Shown here in pieces: positions 12,491 through 24,376 of a DNA stretch of 64,000 nt. A program made the position numbers and the translations under genes. Below the pieces are notes generated by a model. That model was not told where the DNA came from. It did no database searches and saw only the letters and a list, made by a program, of their open reading frames with translations. Numbering within the stretch: position 1 is the stretch's first letter; each line of letters begins with the position of its first letter. Source of the DNA: Cocos nucifera (lineage: Eukaryota > Streptophyta > Magnoliopsida > Arecales > Arecaceae); NCBI GenBank assembly GCA_006176705.1, contig QRFJ01000306.1:496001-560000 (forward strand). The letters run 5' to 3'.

Positions 12491-14779
12491 TGTTAGATAT
12501 GTGTGTCCTAGAAATCAGAATTGGTTGACACTTATTATACACTTCTAAGGACAAAATTATAATTTTAACTATAAATAAAATGAATTATTTTCTATCATAG
12601 TGTGTATTTGAAAGTGTCTGTGATACATTCCTTGAGTTAATGGTAATGATAGTTCATATTTTCAAGAGTTAAAAATTTAAGACATGAATTTTTATTATTA
12701 ACTCATAAAATGCTCCTAAACGTATGATCATCATGAGGATGATGATTGATCTAGAAGGTTGGTGTACAATTACTTCTTTATAGTAGATGAGTCTTGAGTC
12801 TACGATGTAGAGACACCAGAGCGAGAGTATAGATACTCATTAGAGAACGAGGGCACTGAACGTGACCACCTCGAGCAGTCATTAGGAAGTCTACCTTCTC
12901 GTTAATGACTGGCTCGAAGCTGTAGTTATGTATCTGATTATTTGATCTGAGGTGCATCGACAGTTCACCTTGAGGGTATTATAGTTTGATTACATCATGA
13001 CTCGATCTTCTAGCCATTCAAAATTCTGAGGTGTATGTTGGCTATAGCATGTTTATTGTAGAAATTGGATTGCACCAAGAGAGAATCTATCTACCTCGGT
13101 AGATGAGGAGTAGCCCTATGATGATCATGAGAATCAAGTCCATAAGTCCATGGCTATGGCAGAGTGAAATAATAGAAAGAGTTTCTATTAATATTTTCAT
13201 ATTGGACTTAAATCGAATGATTAATCATATGATGGATATTAGGGTTTGACGAGTTCACCTTAATCCTAATCCGATCGGAACTCAAGATAGAAGAACTTAA
13301 TCACACAGATAACTGCATCGAGAGGTTCATTTTCAGTTCTGATGGGTTGTCACTATATGCTACTAAGTGTCACCGGTAGATTTTGAGAGCAATTAGAATG
13401 ACTTAGATGATCAATCATACTAATTATCTGAATCAAAAAAGTTCTGATCCATCGGAAGGTGTTTCGATGATATCAATGATAGAGATCGTGAAATGTCTTA
13501 TTACCATACGGAATTAAACCTAACTAGATCACACAAATAAGGGTTTGGATCTAGATATTATCAATTGAACTAACCCAGTTCAATTGATTTGAATTAGATT
13601 CAATTAGGTTCAAGGAAATCATGCTAGCACACGATTGAGCCTAATGTTCTCCTTTAATTATCATTAAAAGTTGTCTTGACTGAGCCAAATATATTTGGGC
13701 TCACTCAGATACCTTCACTTGATCTGACTGGAACTTGTCCAAGTTAGAAAAGAGTTATCTTAATTTATGAGATAAATTTGAGATAACACCTGCCATTTTT
13801 CATCACTTACTAAATCCTGTTTTGGATATTTGGTCAAACGTTGACTTTTAATACTTAGACATCTGTCCATATGTCATGCATCCATAGAAAATTTTTTTTG
13901 GACTAGTTAACCTACTAAAAAGTAGGTAGATAAAGGGCATATGCCTAGGGAGGCGTGCGTCTAAGGATATGGCATCTGGAGTCCCATACAGATGGGACTC
14001 CAGTTGCTTCGTGGAATCAAAGTGGGTGGCACCAAAAAGACTTGTTTGACCAGTCTTAGCGCCATCTAAAAATGATTTAGATGGGCTCTCATCTAATTGG
14101 ATCAGATGATGTCATTCTACTAATTAGATTTAGATCTGATTGCATAAAAGGTCATGATTGATCAGGATAATGTGGCACTGCATGGCGCAGCAGGGTCTAT
14201 ATAAACCCTATCTGCACCTAGGATTAAACACTCTTGCCCATTGCCATGCCATAAGGCTGCCCCTCTCCCTCCTCCATGTCATCTTCAGGTTCTCTCTCTC
14301 CTCTCTATGCCCAAAAATTTTTGGACTTCAATTTGGTACGATCTAAGCAAGAGAAAGACGACGAGAAAGAAAGAAGGCAGCACTACTGCAAGAGACGATA
14401 CCTAATCTTCAAAAGGAGTTTTGAAGATCTTTCAAATCAGATCCAGATCTGATATTTGAAAAAGTCATAAATAAGAAGAAGATCTTTAGATCCTACCCAA
14501 GTGGATACTGGTAGAGGTCAGACACTTGCGTGGCTAGATCTAAAATCTTAGAGAGATATCAAGATCATCATAGGATAATCTGATTATCCGCTACAAGATA
14601 AAATTAACTTAAATTTAATTTATCTTTTATTTTTATTTTATTTTTTTATTAGATTAATAATATTAAATCTTAAATATCTCAGATCTGATCTGGATCTAAG
14701 AAAAAAAAATTTGAAATATCTCTCTTGATCCCATCAAATCTGAATGAATCTGATTCGAAAAATTAGATTTTTTTCTTCA
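12491..14779 (+). repeat. 3' LTR of the Ty1-copia element
   Basis: This is a direct repeat of 4379-6667 with the same length, the same TG and CA ends, and the TATA box at 14198-14205. It is followed by the target copy ACTTG. Confidence 0.92.
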
Positions 14780-14784
14780 ACTTG

Positions 14785-15852
14785 CATGATAATTACTTAA
14801 ATAATGAATGATGAAGATCGACTTTAAATTTTAAAATTATATAATATTTTTAAAAAATATTTTTTAAAAAAATACTAATTTTTAAAAATTAAAAAAATAT
14901 TAATTTACTTGTGGGCTAGCCAATAGTGGACATGCTTGCACCCTTCAATTCCATCGCATCGACCATGCACAGCACACTTTACTCTTATTTTATTTTTAAA
15001 ATACTCCATATTTTTTATTTTTTAAATTTAAAATTTTGATCAAATTGTTTATGATGGAAATAAAATTTACATCATAAATCATTGATTATTTATGACATAA
15101 ATTTTTTATTACAAATAATCCACCTTTTTTATTTTTTTAAATAATTTATTTATTATAGGTTATTTATGATAAAAATATTTTATCATAAATAATTAATTAT
15201 TTATGATTGAAACTAGATTTATGTCATAAATAATAGATTATTTATGATGACAATTTTCCATCATAAATAATCCTATATTTTTAATTTTTTAAATTATTTA
15301 TTTATGATAGATTATTTATGATGAAAATTTTTTATCATAATAATCTATTATTTATGACGTAAATCTGATTTTCATGGTAAATAATAATTATTTATGATGT
15401 AAAACTTCCATCATAAATAATCTTGTATTTTTATTTTTTAAGTCATATATTCATGATAGATTATTTTTGACAAAAATTTTTCATCATAAATAATCTATTA
15501 TTTATGATGTAAATTTGATTTTCATCATAAATAATGGACTATTTATGATGTAAAACTTTCATTGCAAATAATTCTATATTTTTTATTTTTAAATTATTTA
15601 TTCATGATAGATTATTTATGATAAAAATTTTTCATCATAAATAATCTGATATTTGTAATGTAAATTTGATTTTTATTGCAAATAATAGATTATTTGCAAC
15701 ATAAAATTATGATCATAAAAAATCTATCTTTTTTAATTTTTTAAATAATTTATTTATGATTAATTATTTATGATGAAATCTTTCATCATAAATAATCTAT
15801 TATTTATGATGAAAAAAAATTTTCATCACAAAAAATTAGATTTCTTGTAGTG
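14785..15852. repeat. right arm of the long inverted repeat, ending in a CACTA terminus
   Basis: The last 12 bases (15841-15852) are TTTCTTGTAGTG, that is CACTACAAGAAA on the minus strand, the classical CACTA terminal inverted repeat. Inside lie at least seven palindromic subterminal units (TTATTTATGATG paired with CATCATAAATAA), typical binding-site clusters for CACTA transposases. Its orientation fits the minus-strand transposase at the window start. Confidence 0.75.
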
Positions 15853-15879
15853 ATACAATGAAAACCTAATACAAAAAAA

Positions 15880-18580
15880 AAATGGACTTGACATCATGAT
15901 GTATCAAAGACAAAGGACTTGGCCTCATGTTGGATGGAATGCAGGTTAAATCCACAAGAAAGTAATTGTTGGTTAAAATGATATCTATTCAAATCATTTA
16001 GTTATCATCATCTATCTATTTAATTTGTCCACTCATTCTCATTATTATTTAAAGAAGAATATATCACTAATTTTTGAACCGCTAATATTCATATTGTTGT
16101 TTACCCCTCCGTTCCCACCAAACACCCCAATGAAAAAAATAATAATAATAAATTCATGATGATCTATATCACTAAATTCTTTTTCATTTAGAATTCTCAA
16201 CCAATGCATATGCTTGATGCATAAAAGATAATTTTATTTGTATAAAAAAAAAAATTAATTGGATAAAATGATATAGTAATTTGTGTGATCTACTCATCAA
16301 AAATCATTGAATTCTGATGTATAAGAAGATAAATCCACATATAAATTTTCATGTGGAGTCGCCTTCTTGTACTGCTGAAGCCTAGTGGTGGCAGCCGGTG
16401 ACTTTACGAGGAGTGGACCAAGTTTTCATCATGAGATGTCTTCATCGCCATTGACTGAAAGTCGTCATTGTGAGTCTACCAAATTAATGGCAATGGAGAG
16501 GCCTTGATGGGGGTAGGGGTTGTATCTTCCATGCAAAAGAAGGGTTCCACTTCCTCCCCATGAATCCATCGCTTGATTGTGCAACAAATGCTTTGAGATT
16601 TGTGTGCGTAGCAAATAGATGATGTTTAAGTTGCCTTGAGATTTGTATGAGATGCGATCTAATGGCCGATATAGTGAAAGAAAATCAATCATTATTTCAT
16701 GTGAAGGGTACAGTTGGAACCCGATTGATGGATGGAGCTCATGCTTTAGACTTAGCCTCACTAAGTGCCAAAGGGTTCAAGCTATTTTTTTTGCATGAAA
16801 AAATGTTTTCTCTTCTTTCACGAGGTGAACCATTGGATCATATTTTGCATGATTTTTAAAATGAGATGTCTTCATGATTTATGCTTTGGATGGAACCAAG
16901 GTTGGAGCTCTTAAAAAATAATACAAAAGTGCGGTCCAATGGGTCACCTCGTGAAAGAAAATTAATCATGCTTTTGTGGGCAAGATACAATCAAAACTCA
17001 ATACCCAAAAAAAAGAAAAGAGACTTGACTGCGCTATGTATCAAAAACATAGGACTTGGCCTCATATTGAGTCAACTGGTGGAATACAAGTTAAATCCAC
17101 AAGGACATAAATTGTTGGTTAAGATAATATCTATTCAGATGATCTATTTGTTATCGTCTATCTATTTAATTTGTCTATTCATTATCATCATTATTTGGAG
17201 AAGAATATATCATTAATTTTTGAACCACTAATGTTCACATTGTTGTTTACCCAATATATATATATATAATTCATGGTGATCTATATCACTAAATTCTTTT
17301 TCATTTTAGAATTTTCAATCGATGCATATAATTGATGCATAAAAGATAATTTTATTTATACAAAAAAGTAAATTAATTAGATAAATGATATGATAATTTA
17401 TGTGATCTACTCATCAAAAGTTATTGAATTTTGCTGTATAAGAACACAACTCCACATGTAAATTTTCATATGGAGTCGCCTTCTTATATTGCTAAAGCCT
17501 AATGGTGGTGGCTAGTGACTATATGGGGAGTTAACCAAGTCTTCATTTATGAGATATCTTCATCATCCTTGACTAGAGGTCATCTTTATGAGTCTATCAA
17601 ATTAATGACGATGAAGAGACCTTGATGGGGGCAGGGCATGTATCTTTCATGCAAAAGAAGGGTTTTCCTTCCTACAAATCCACTATTGGATTACACAACG
17701 AATGCTTTGAGATATGTGCAACAAAGGATGTAGATATTTAGGTTGCTTTGGGATTTGTGTGGGATACGATCTAATGGCCGATGTAGTGAAAGAAGATCAA
17801 TCATTCTTTCGTGCGAAGGGTATATATTATTGGAATCCGATTGACAAATAGAGCTCGTGCTTTGGACTTAGCCTTAGTAAGTGCCAAAAGATTCAGGTTG
17901 TTTCTTTCGCATGAACGAGGGATTGGTCTTCTTTCACAAGGTGAACCATTAGATTGTATTTTGCATAATTTTTAAAATGAGATGTTAGCTTCATGATTTA
18001 TGCTGTGGATGAAATCTTAGGTTGGAGCTCTTAAAAAATAATACAAAAGTGTGATCCAACTGTTCACCTCATGAAAGAAAATCAGTCATGCTTTTGCAAG
18101 AAGGATACAATCAAAAACCCAAGAAAAAAGACTTTGCTATGTATCAAAAACAAAGGACTTGGCCTCATATTGGGTCAATCGATGGAATGCAGGTTAAATC
18201 CACAGGGACGTAATTGTTGGTTAAAATAATGTCTATTCAGAGCATCTTTTTATCATCATCCATCTATTTAATTCATCTATTCATTATCATCATTATTTAG
18301 AGAAAAATATATCATTAATTTTTGAACCGCTAATATTTCCATTATTGTTTACTCCACCTCCTCCCCAACCCTCATCCACACCCTTACATAAAAAATAAAA
18401 AAATTATTATTCATGATAATCTATATCACTAAATTTTTGTCATTTTAGAATTTTCAACCGATGCATATGCTTGATGCATAAAAGATAATTTTATTTGTAC
18501 AAAAAAGTAAATTAATTGGATAAAATGATATAATAATTTGTGTGATCTACTCATTAAAAGTTATTGAATTGTAATGTATA
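15880..18580. repeat. tandem repeat of about 1.1 kb, about 2.4 units
   Basis: Marker words recur in order: 'CAAAGGACTTGGCCTCAT' near 15907, 17050 and 18148; 'GAATATATCACTAATTTTTGAACC' type sequence near 16058, 17200 and 18305; 'CCTTGATGGGGG' near 16502 and 17620. Spacing is about 1.1 kb. The third unit stops near 18580. Units differ by substitutions and small indels, so the array is old. Open stretches such as 16881-17216 are not conserved between units, so I call no gene. Confidence 0.8.
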
Positions 18581-18589
18581 CTTTTTTGA

Positions 18590-19110
18590 AAAAATGTTGG
18601 ATTTTCTAACATTTATTTCATGAGATATAGAAATAAATACAAGATATTTTTGCATGAGTATCCTCCAAATTATTCAAATTTATAAGAATATCCTCCTAAA
18701 ATTAGTATTTGCATGTATATCCTCATCAAATACTTATTTTATATTCTACTAAAAAATACTTATTTTACATGTATACCCCCTTTTTTTTTTGTATAAATAT
18801 CCACACCATCTAACATTGCTAAGAAATGAGTGATTATTTTTTTGTGTGTATACTCTCTTAAATACAAGAAATTGCATGAATACTTTTGCAAGTTGCTATG
18901 TATATCCTCATGATTTTTTTAGTACTTTTATATATTTTAGCCATTTCAATTTTAAACCACTCGCTTCTTAATGTTATTAAATGGCATGAATGTACATGCT
19001 AAAAAAAAAAGAATATACATGCAAAATGAATATTTTATAAGGATATACATGAAAAGGTATTCACATAAATTTAAATATTTTGAAGGATATTCATGTAAAA
19101 AATCCATACA
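18590..19110. repeat. probable foldback (inverted-repeat) element
   Basis: The left part (18600-18730, with GCATGTATATCCTC and TATTCAAATTTATAAGAATATCC) is matched by imperfect reverse complements at 19020-19110 (GGATATACATG, CATAAATTTAAATATTTTGAAGGATATTC). The ends are diffuse. Confidence 0.4.
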
Positions 19111-19554
19111 AGATAAGTGTATTAAGACTGACACGGTTTTCAAGAAACCAAATTCTCCACCAAATAGTCAAGATTGTGATATGTCATCCTACCAGAAATT
19201 GTCTTGGGATGGAAACCTTAGACCGGTAGATCCCGAACAAATTGAGAGGCTGAGGAAATGTTCAGCTTCTGACAAAAATGAACCTAAATATGTTTGAAAC
19301 TAGACAGTGAATTATTGGATGAGTAACCATTTCTTATTGCAGGAGCAAATTAAGGGCTCAAAAGGGAGCATAAAGCCATCCTCTCTTGATCAAATGTCAC
19401 CAAGAGCAAATATTTTTCATAGTGTCATCATCTTTTTCAGCTTAGCTTGACTCCTCTGATGTTTAGGAATTTATAAAACAACCGAAGCAAGTACATTTTC
19501 ATGAAAGCTGATCACAGTCGATGATTTCTTGTTTATACATTTCTGAAAGTTCCA
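19111..19554 (+). other. possible gene fragment, otherwise unassigned
   Basis: The frame 19141-19297 reads with balanced codon use and includes 'YQKLSWDGNLRPVDPEQIER', unlike the surrounding AT-rich noise. A consensus-like 3' splice site (TTCTTATTGCAG, ending 19342) is followed by another short open stretch. I do not recognise the protein and cannot find a matching splice donor that keeps the frame, so it is at most an exon remnant. Confidence 0.25.
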
Positions 19555-20470
19555 TATTATGCATAATGATTTAAATTTTTAATTTATATATTATATTATA
19601 TATATTTTAGTATACTAATATTATCCGTACCATCAATTTTTGCACCAATTAGAATCATAGGTAAGAAATCAATAAATATATAATTTGTATTTTTTATTTG
19701 GCCTATAATTGATTTGGAATGGTTAGAAAAAGGGTGAAAAAACTTTAACCATAGATGTGAACAATTAATGATAGTGAAAATTTTTTATATACAGACATCC
19801 ATCATCGTATCATATTATATTTCTTTGTTTCTGGGAACTTGATTCATAAAAAAGGAGTGTTTCTTCCACGAGTTCCATGCCATCTTTTTGGCTGTTCTCC
19901 ACAAATGCAGCAGACATACTTTAGAGGATGCTTATTTACGTAACCAACCAAACACAGGTTTAAAAAAAAAAAAAAAAATCTTAAAAAGAGCCGGTCAATG
20001 CACCAAAGAGTTGCCCAACCTAGCCAGTCTTATTTCATCCCTTGGGTGAAATAAAATTTAATCCACAAGATTTTTTCTTTTTTCCACTGCTTAACCCACG
20101 AACCTTCAACCTTGAACCAAATAGAGAATATTATTAACTCAAAGGATAAAAAAATCGAAAGCTAGTTATTAGAATTAAAATTAACTACCCCTGGTTAACT
20201 GCACAGTATCAAAAGACTACCTAAATATTTCCAAAACGGACTTTTCTCTACTGTTGTTTTTAAACTTGTGCTTGACTAGAAGATCAAAAGGCAACTTTGA
20301 TTTCCACTGATTTGCAACTTTCAAACCTTTTCTAGTAGAAGAAAAATAGTGATTCTCTCAGAAAATTGCATTCAATCGTGACAAGGCTGATTTCAGGTTA
20401 ATCTCAATTTTTCTTATCAAAATATAATAAAATAAAAGAGATAGAAATAGAAAGGTCCCATCCCTGCCTT
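19555..20470. repeat. dispersed direct repeat, copy A
   Basis: This block is repeated at 21470-22570 in the same orientation. Shared landmarks in order: TATATTTTAGTAT with CCATCAATTTT; GAACTTGATTCATAAAAA; GAGCCGGTCAATGCA with TTTCATCCC; and TTTCCAAAAC with TAGAAGATCAAAAG. No coding signal is seen. Confidence 0.65.
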
Positions 20471-21469
20471 ATGATACTAGTTTAATGCTACAACGAGCCA
20501 CCACCAAAGAAACATGCAAGAAGAAGAAAAAAAAGAAAAGACACTTTTGAAGCTGCTAAGATCCTGCAAGAAACCGATAACCTGAGCCCATTAACCACTA
20601 ATTGAAACCCATTAATACCATTCCATTAACTTAAATCCAATATCTCTGACCCAATAACCCTAATTGAAATTCATTAACCTGACAGCCCATGGTCCATTAA
20701 CCTTCTTTTCCTTGCCCTTCCATCGGCATTTTCTTTGTTTCCAAGTGAGAGTAGAAAAATACTGCATCCAGAGTAGTTCTACTAACCCAATAGCCTCTCT
20801 CTCAAATGATGTCTTTTTATGAGACGCGGAAGGCTGCCGAAATCATGGCGGCAACCCTCTCGGATGATTGAATGATAGGAAAGCAAACTCCAATGCTATT
20901 TTTCTTATATGAGGTGCTAATGGATTGGAATGCCATGGCATACTGAACAGTAACCTCCCAACAAACTGATGAGAAAATAAAATAATTAGAAAAAAAATTA
21001 AGAAAAATGTAACGCTAAACCTATTCTCTTTCATTGAACTCCCATAATGCCATTGTTTTTTCATCGTGTGAATCCCGTTATGCATAGACCATCTAGAGAA
21101 TGATCTGAGAAAGAGCATTTGAAATATTTGGACATGACCGATCGGTCCTCTCTATTTAAAGCTGATCCATCGGATGTCTTATTAAGCCTGAGACCTCTTT
21201 TCTTCATTTAAATATAATATGATGACACTTCTCCCACTTAATAATGAGGTAAGAACATCCTATGTCCCCCCTCTCCAAGACATGATGGGTTTGCTAAGAT
21301 GGAACATTGAGGTGAAATGCTGATGTGGAACGTTGACGTTGGTAGGTGTCTAGAATTGGTATGCGAATACTGTACATTTACCGGAGATGGCACGGCATGT
21401 TGTCATGAGAGGAGTTTTTGATTTTCCTTTCGAGTAGTGCCACATGTCATCATAAGGAAGTTTTGAACT
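20471..21469. other. intergenic sequence between the two dispersed repeats
   Basis: It contains repeated 'CCATTAAC' and 'CCCATTAA' words at 20585-20705 and no gene that I can support. Confidence 0.4.
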
Positions 21470-22570
21470 CCCTATTATATTGTATTATATATTTTAGTAT
21501 GCTAGTACTATTCATACCATCAATTTTGCATCCATTAAGAGCATAGATAGCATCAATTTTTTTTTTTATTTTTTATTTAGCATCCATTATTTAGAGTGTT
21601 TAGAAATAAAAAATAAAAAATTTAATCATAGATGTGAACAATTATCGATATCATATTTTTATATACATACATTCATCATGGTATATTATATTATATTTTT
21701 TTTTGTTTCTGTGAACTTGATTCATAAAAAGGAGTGTTTCTGCCATTCTCCACAAAATTCAGTGGACATGCTTAAGATTCGCTTGAACCGGGGGACGCTT
21801 GAGTATATGGTTAGAAACCCAAACCTTGTTAATTATAACCGAACCGGCCCAGATCTTCGATTCATTTCACGGCCCAGATCTCGGATTCATTTCACTGTTA
21901 AGTTAACAGGAGATGTTGAAGCAGTGTTTTGATGCTGGTCATGCGGTGATTAGAAGATGATTACTTAACCAACCAAACACAGCTCTAAAAAGAGAAAGAG
22001 ACGGAGAGACAGAGAGAGAGAGAAAAGAAAATGAGGTGTTTAAAAGAGCCGGTCAATGCAGCAAAGAGGCGCTCAACCCAGCCAGATTCATTTCATCCCT
22101 GGGGTGAAATAAAGTTTAATTCAGAAAGAGCCGATCAATGCAGCAAAGAGGCGCTCAACCCAGCCAGATTCATTTCATCCCTGGGGTGAAATAAAGTTTA
22201 ATTCAGAAAAATTTTCTTTTTTTTCCACCACTTAGCCCACTAACCTTCAAGCTTGAGCCAAACATATTACTAACTCGGATAAGAAATCGAAAGATAATGA
22301 ACTAGAATTAAAAACTATCTACCCCCGGTTAACTGCGCAGGATCGAAAGACCGCCTAAATATTTCCAAAACAAAGTTTTCTCCACGATTGTTTTTAAACG
22401 TGTGCTTCGTTAGAAGATCAAAAGATAACTTTGATTTCTGCTGGTTTGCAATTTTCAAAGAAAAATAGTGATCCTCATAGAAAATTAAATTCACCATGGT
22501 ATGATAAGGCTGATCTTAGGTTAGTCTCAGCTTTCGTATCAAATACTAAAAAAATAAGAAGATAAAAATA
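21470..22570. repeat. dispersed direct repeat, copy B
   Basis: This is the second copy of the block at 19555-20470. It carries extra insertions, including a GA-rich tract (21990-22030) and the 82-bp tandem duplication at 22043-22206. Confidence 0.65.
22043..22206. repeat. 82-bp perfect-period tandem duplication
   Basis: Two adjacent 82-base units, each starting AAAGAGCCG and ending TTTAATTCAG, differ by one substitution (GGTCAATG versus GATCAATG). The corresponding place in copy A (near 19985) has one unit, so the duplication happened after the two blocks separated. Confidence 0.9.
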
Positions 22571-23145
22571 GAAAGGTCCATGCTTATGATTCTAGTTCCA
22601 TGCCATATTGCCACAACGAGCCACGACCAAATAACACGCAGAAAAATTTTAAGCACTTTTGCAAGAAGGCAACTCGAAACACTACGGGCACCCAGCTGTT
22701 GCTTCTGTTTTCAGTTTTTATATTCGAAAATCCCAAAGAAAAATGAATTAGAATCAACATGCATGATGAAATCTTTTTATTTTTCAAATTGTTAATAGAA
22801 CTTTCAGAATTTTTGGTAACAAAGTTTTGCTGCTTTGAGAAAAGAGCAAAAAAAAAAAAAAAAAAAACAAGGAATCGCAGAAATTCTGTGCAAATGCTAT
22901 CTTTAACATCAATCTCAAATATAGTGTTTCACTAATTGCAAACAAACGAAGACACAAAAACAACAATGGTGGGTAACAGGCCTCATGCAATCACATGCTC
23001 ACACTAAATGAACCATTTTAACACCACTCCAAGCACAAAGAAAATCATGCAAACCAATGAACTAAATTGCATGGGTCCATGAAGACAAATCATCACAACC
23101 AGACAGGATCCACAAACCCCTAATTAATAATTGAAGTCACAGATA
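22571..23145. other. intergenic sequence left of the CONSTANS-like locus
   Basis: No gene or strong repeat is seen apart from an A-run at 22849-22866. The duplicated locus sequence begins at 23146. Confidence 0.4.
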
Positions 23146-23761
23146 GATCCAAAATGCAAGCTTCCAGTATTTGAAACTTTATAAAATGAAAGAGGTTTCA
23201 GTTATAATTTTCCCTTCTGGCTATGTAAAAATTATTGAAACTATCCTAATTTACAACATCCAAACATGCATTTGTAATTCACACATTTTACCGACCATAT
23301 TTAACAATGAGCTAGGGCAATTAAGCTCTTACGGTTAAAAGGAGTCATAACAAATGTGCCTTCGCTTATTTTTAAAAGACAGGATGTATGATCATGAACG
23401 GACGAAACAGAAAGAATGGGGAGAAAAGAAAAGAAGGGGGGGAGAAATGAATTTAGCATTGAGAGCAATGGCACCTGTGACACAAATTCTTCATTTCATA
23501 CATACTGAATTGCATATAAGAACATTAACTTTCAAGATCCTTTTGGCATTGTAAAACCAAGATATCAACAAATTGACCAATAGATTTAGACAGATCTACA
23601 GAGCTTCAAGTACAGTATTTTCTACAGTCAACAGCACAAAAGACCAACTTTACAGATCTTCCAAGTCTTACAGTAATATAGTAGATCTCTTCCATGTGTG
23701 AATAAATACAAAGCAATCTTTTTTGGTTACAACAGACAGTATTCTCTACAGACTACAAAAG

Positions 23762-23764
<3 letters not shown>

Positions 23765-23819
<55 letters not shown>
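23765..23819. repeat. (AT)n microsatellite, locus copy 1
   Basis: An uninterrupted AT dinucleotide run of 55 bases lies about 560 bases downstream of the CONSTANS-like stop codon. Copy 3 has 53 bases at 40598-40650. Confidence 0.95.
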
Positions 23820-23822
<3 letters not shown>

Positions 23823-24211
23823 ATATTATGTAGAGCCAAAGTTGGGAGGAGGGCTCTGCCCCAGGGCAAGCCATGGCAACCGTCAGAGTCAGCAAAAATG
23901 AAGAGGAGATGAAGAGATGAAAAGGAGGGTCAGTGAACGAGCATGTTAACCCCTCAACATGTATGTACCGGAGGAATGGACTGATATATGCCCTTTGTCC
24001 CAAATTACTGAACATCCATGCTTCACTACTAGACAGGGAAAAAGAAAGAAAACAGCACCAAATTACCAGGCATTGGAGCATCGAACCAAACTGAGCAGAT
24101 TCGACCATAATTCAGCCATACTTCCAGTAGAGTTGCTCATGATAAGTACTTCAAGAACTCCCAACCAGCTAACCATAACCTTTATCCTTTATCCTATCCT
24201 CTTTCATTTTC

Positions 24212-24217
24212 TTTATT
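24212..24217 (-). terminator. candidate polyadenylation signal, CONSTANS-like gene copy 1
   Basis: AATAAA on the minus strand lies about 160 bases downstream of the stop codon. Plant signals are loose, so this is only a candidate; the 3' untranslated region could run on towards the AT microsatellite. Confidence 0.3.
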
Positions 24218-24376
24218 TTCTTTCTTCATTTCTCTCCTTTTTTTTCTCCTTTTTCTTTTTTGATTAATAGATGGACATTTTTTTAATTCCATGGGAAGGG
24301 CACAACAGCCTGGTGTCTCCCAAAATATTTATCAGATGAAAGTTGATCTTACGCTAAGTAGGATGTTTTGTTTCCT

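Larger units (their letters stand above)
4379..14779 (+). mobile_element. Ty1-copia LTR retrotransposon, 10.4 kb, decayed
   Basis: Two direct LTRs of equal length (2289 bp) start with TGTTAGATATG and end in TTCTTCA. The order is LTR, methionine-tRNA primer site, gag, protease, integrase, reverse transcriptase, RNase H, polypurine tract, LTR, which is diagnostic of copia (integrase before reverse transcriptase). Flanking five-base target copies are ACTTA (4374-4378) and ACTTG (14780-14784), one mismatch apart. The LTRs differ at many positions (on the order of one in ten in the first 150 bases by eye), so the insertion is not recent. The whole coding region carries stops and frameshifts and cannot make functional protein. 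The lineage within copia was not determined. Confidence 0.93.

Noticed and set aside
16881..17216. 111-residue open frame
   Set aside because: It crosses the boundary between two units of the 1.1-kb tandem array and is not preserved in the other units.
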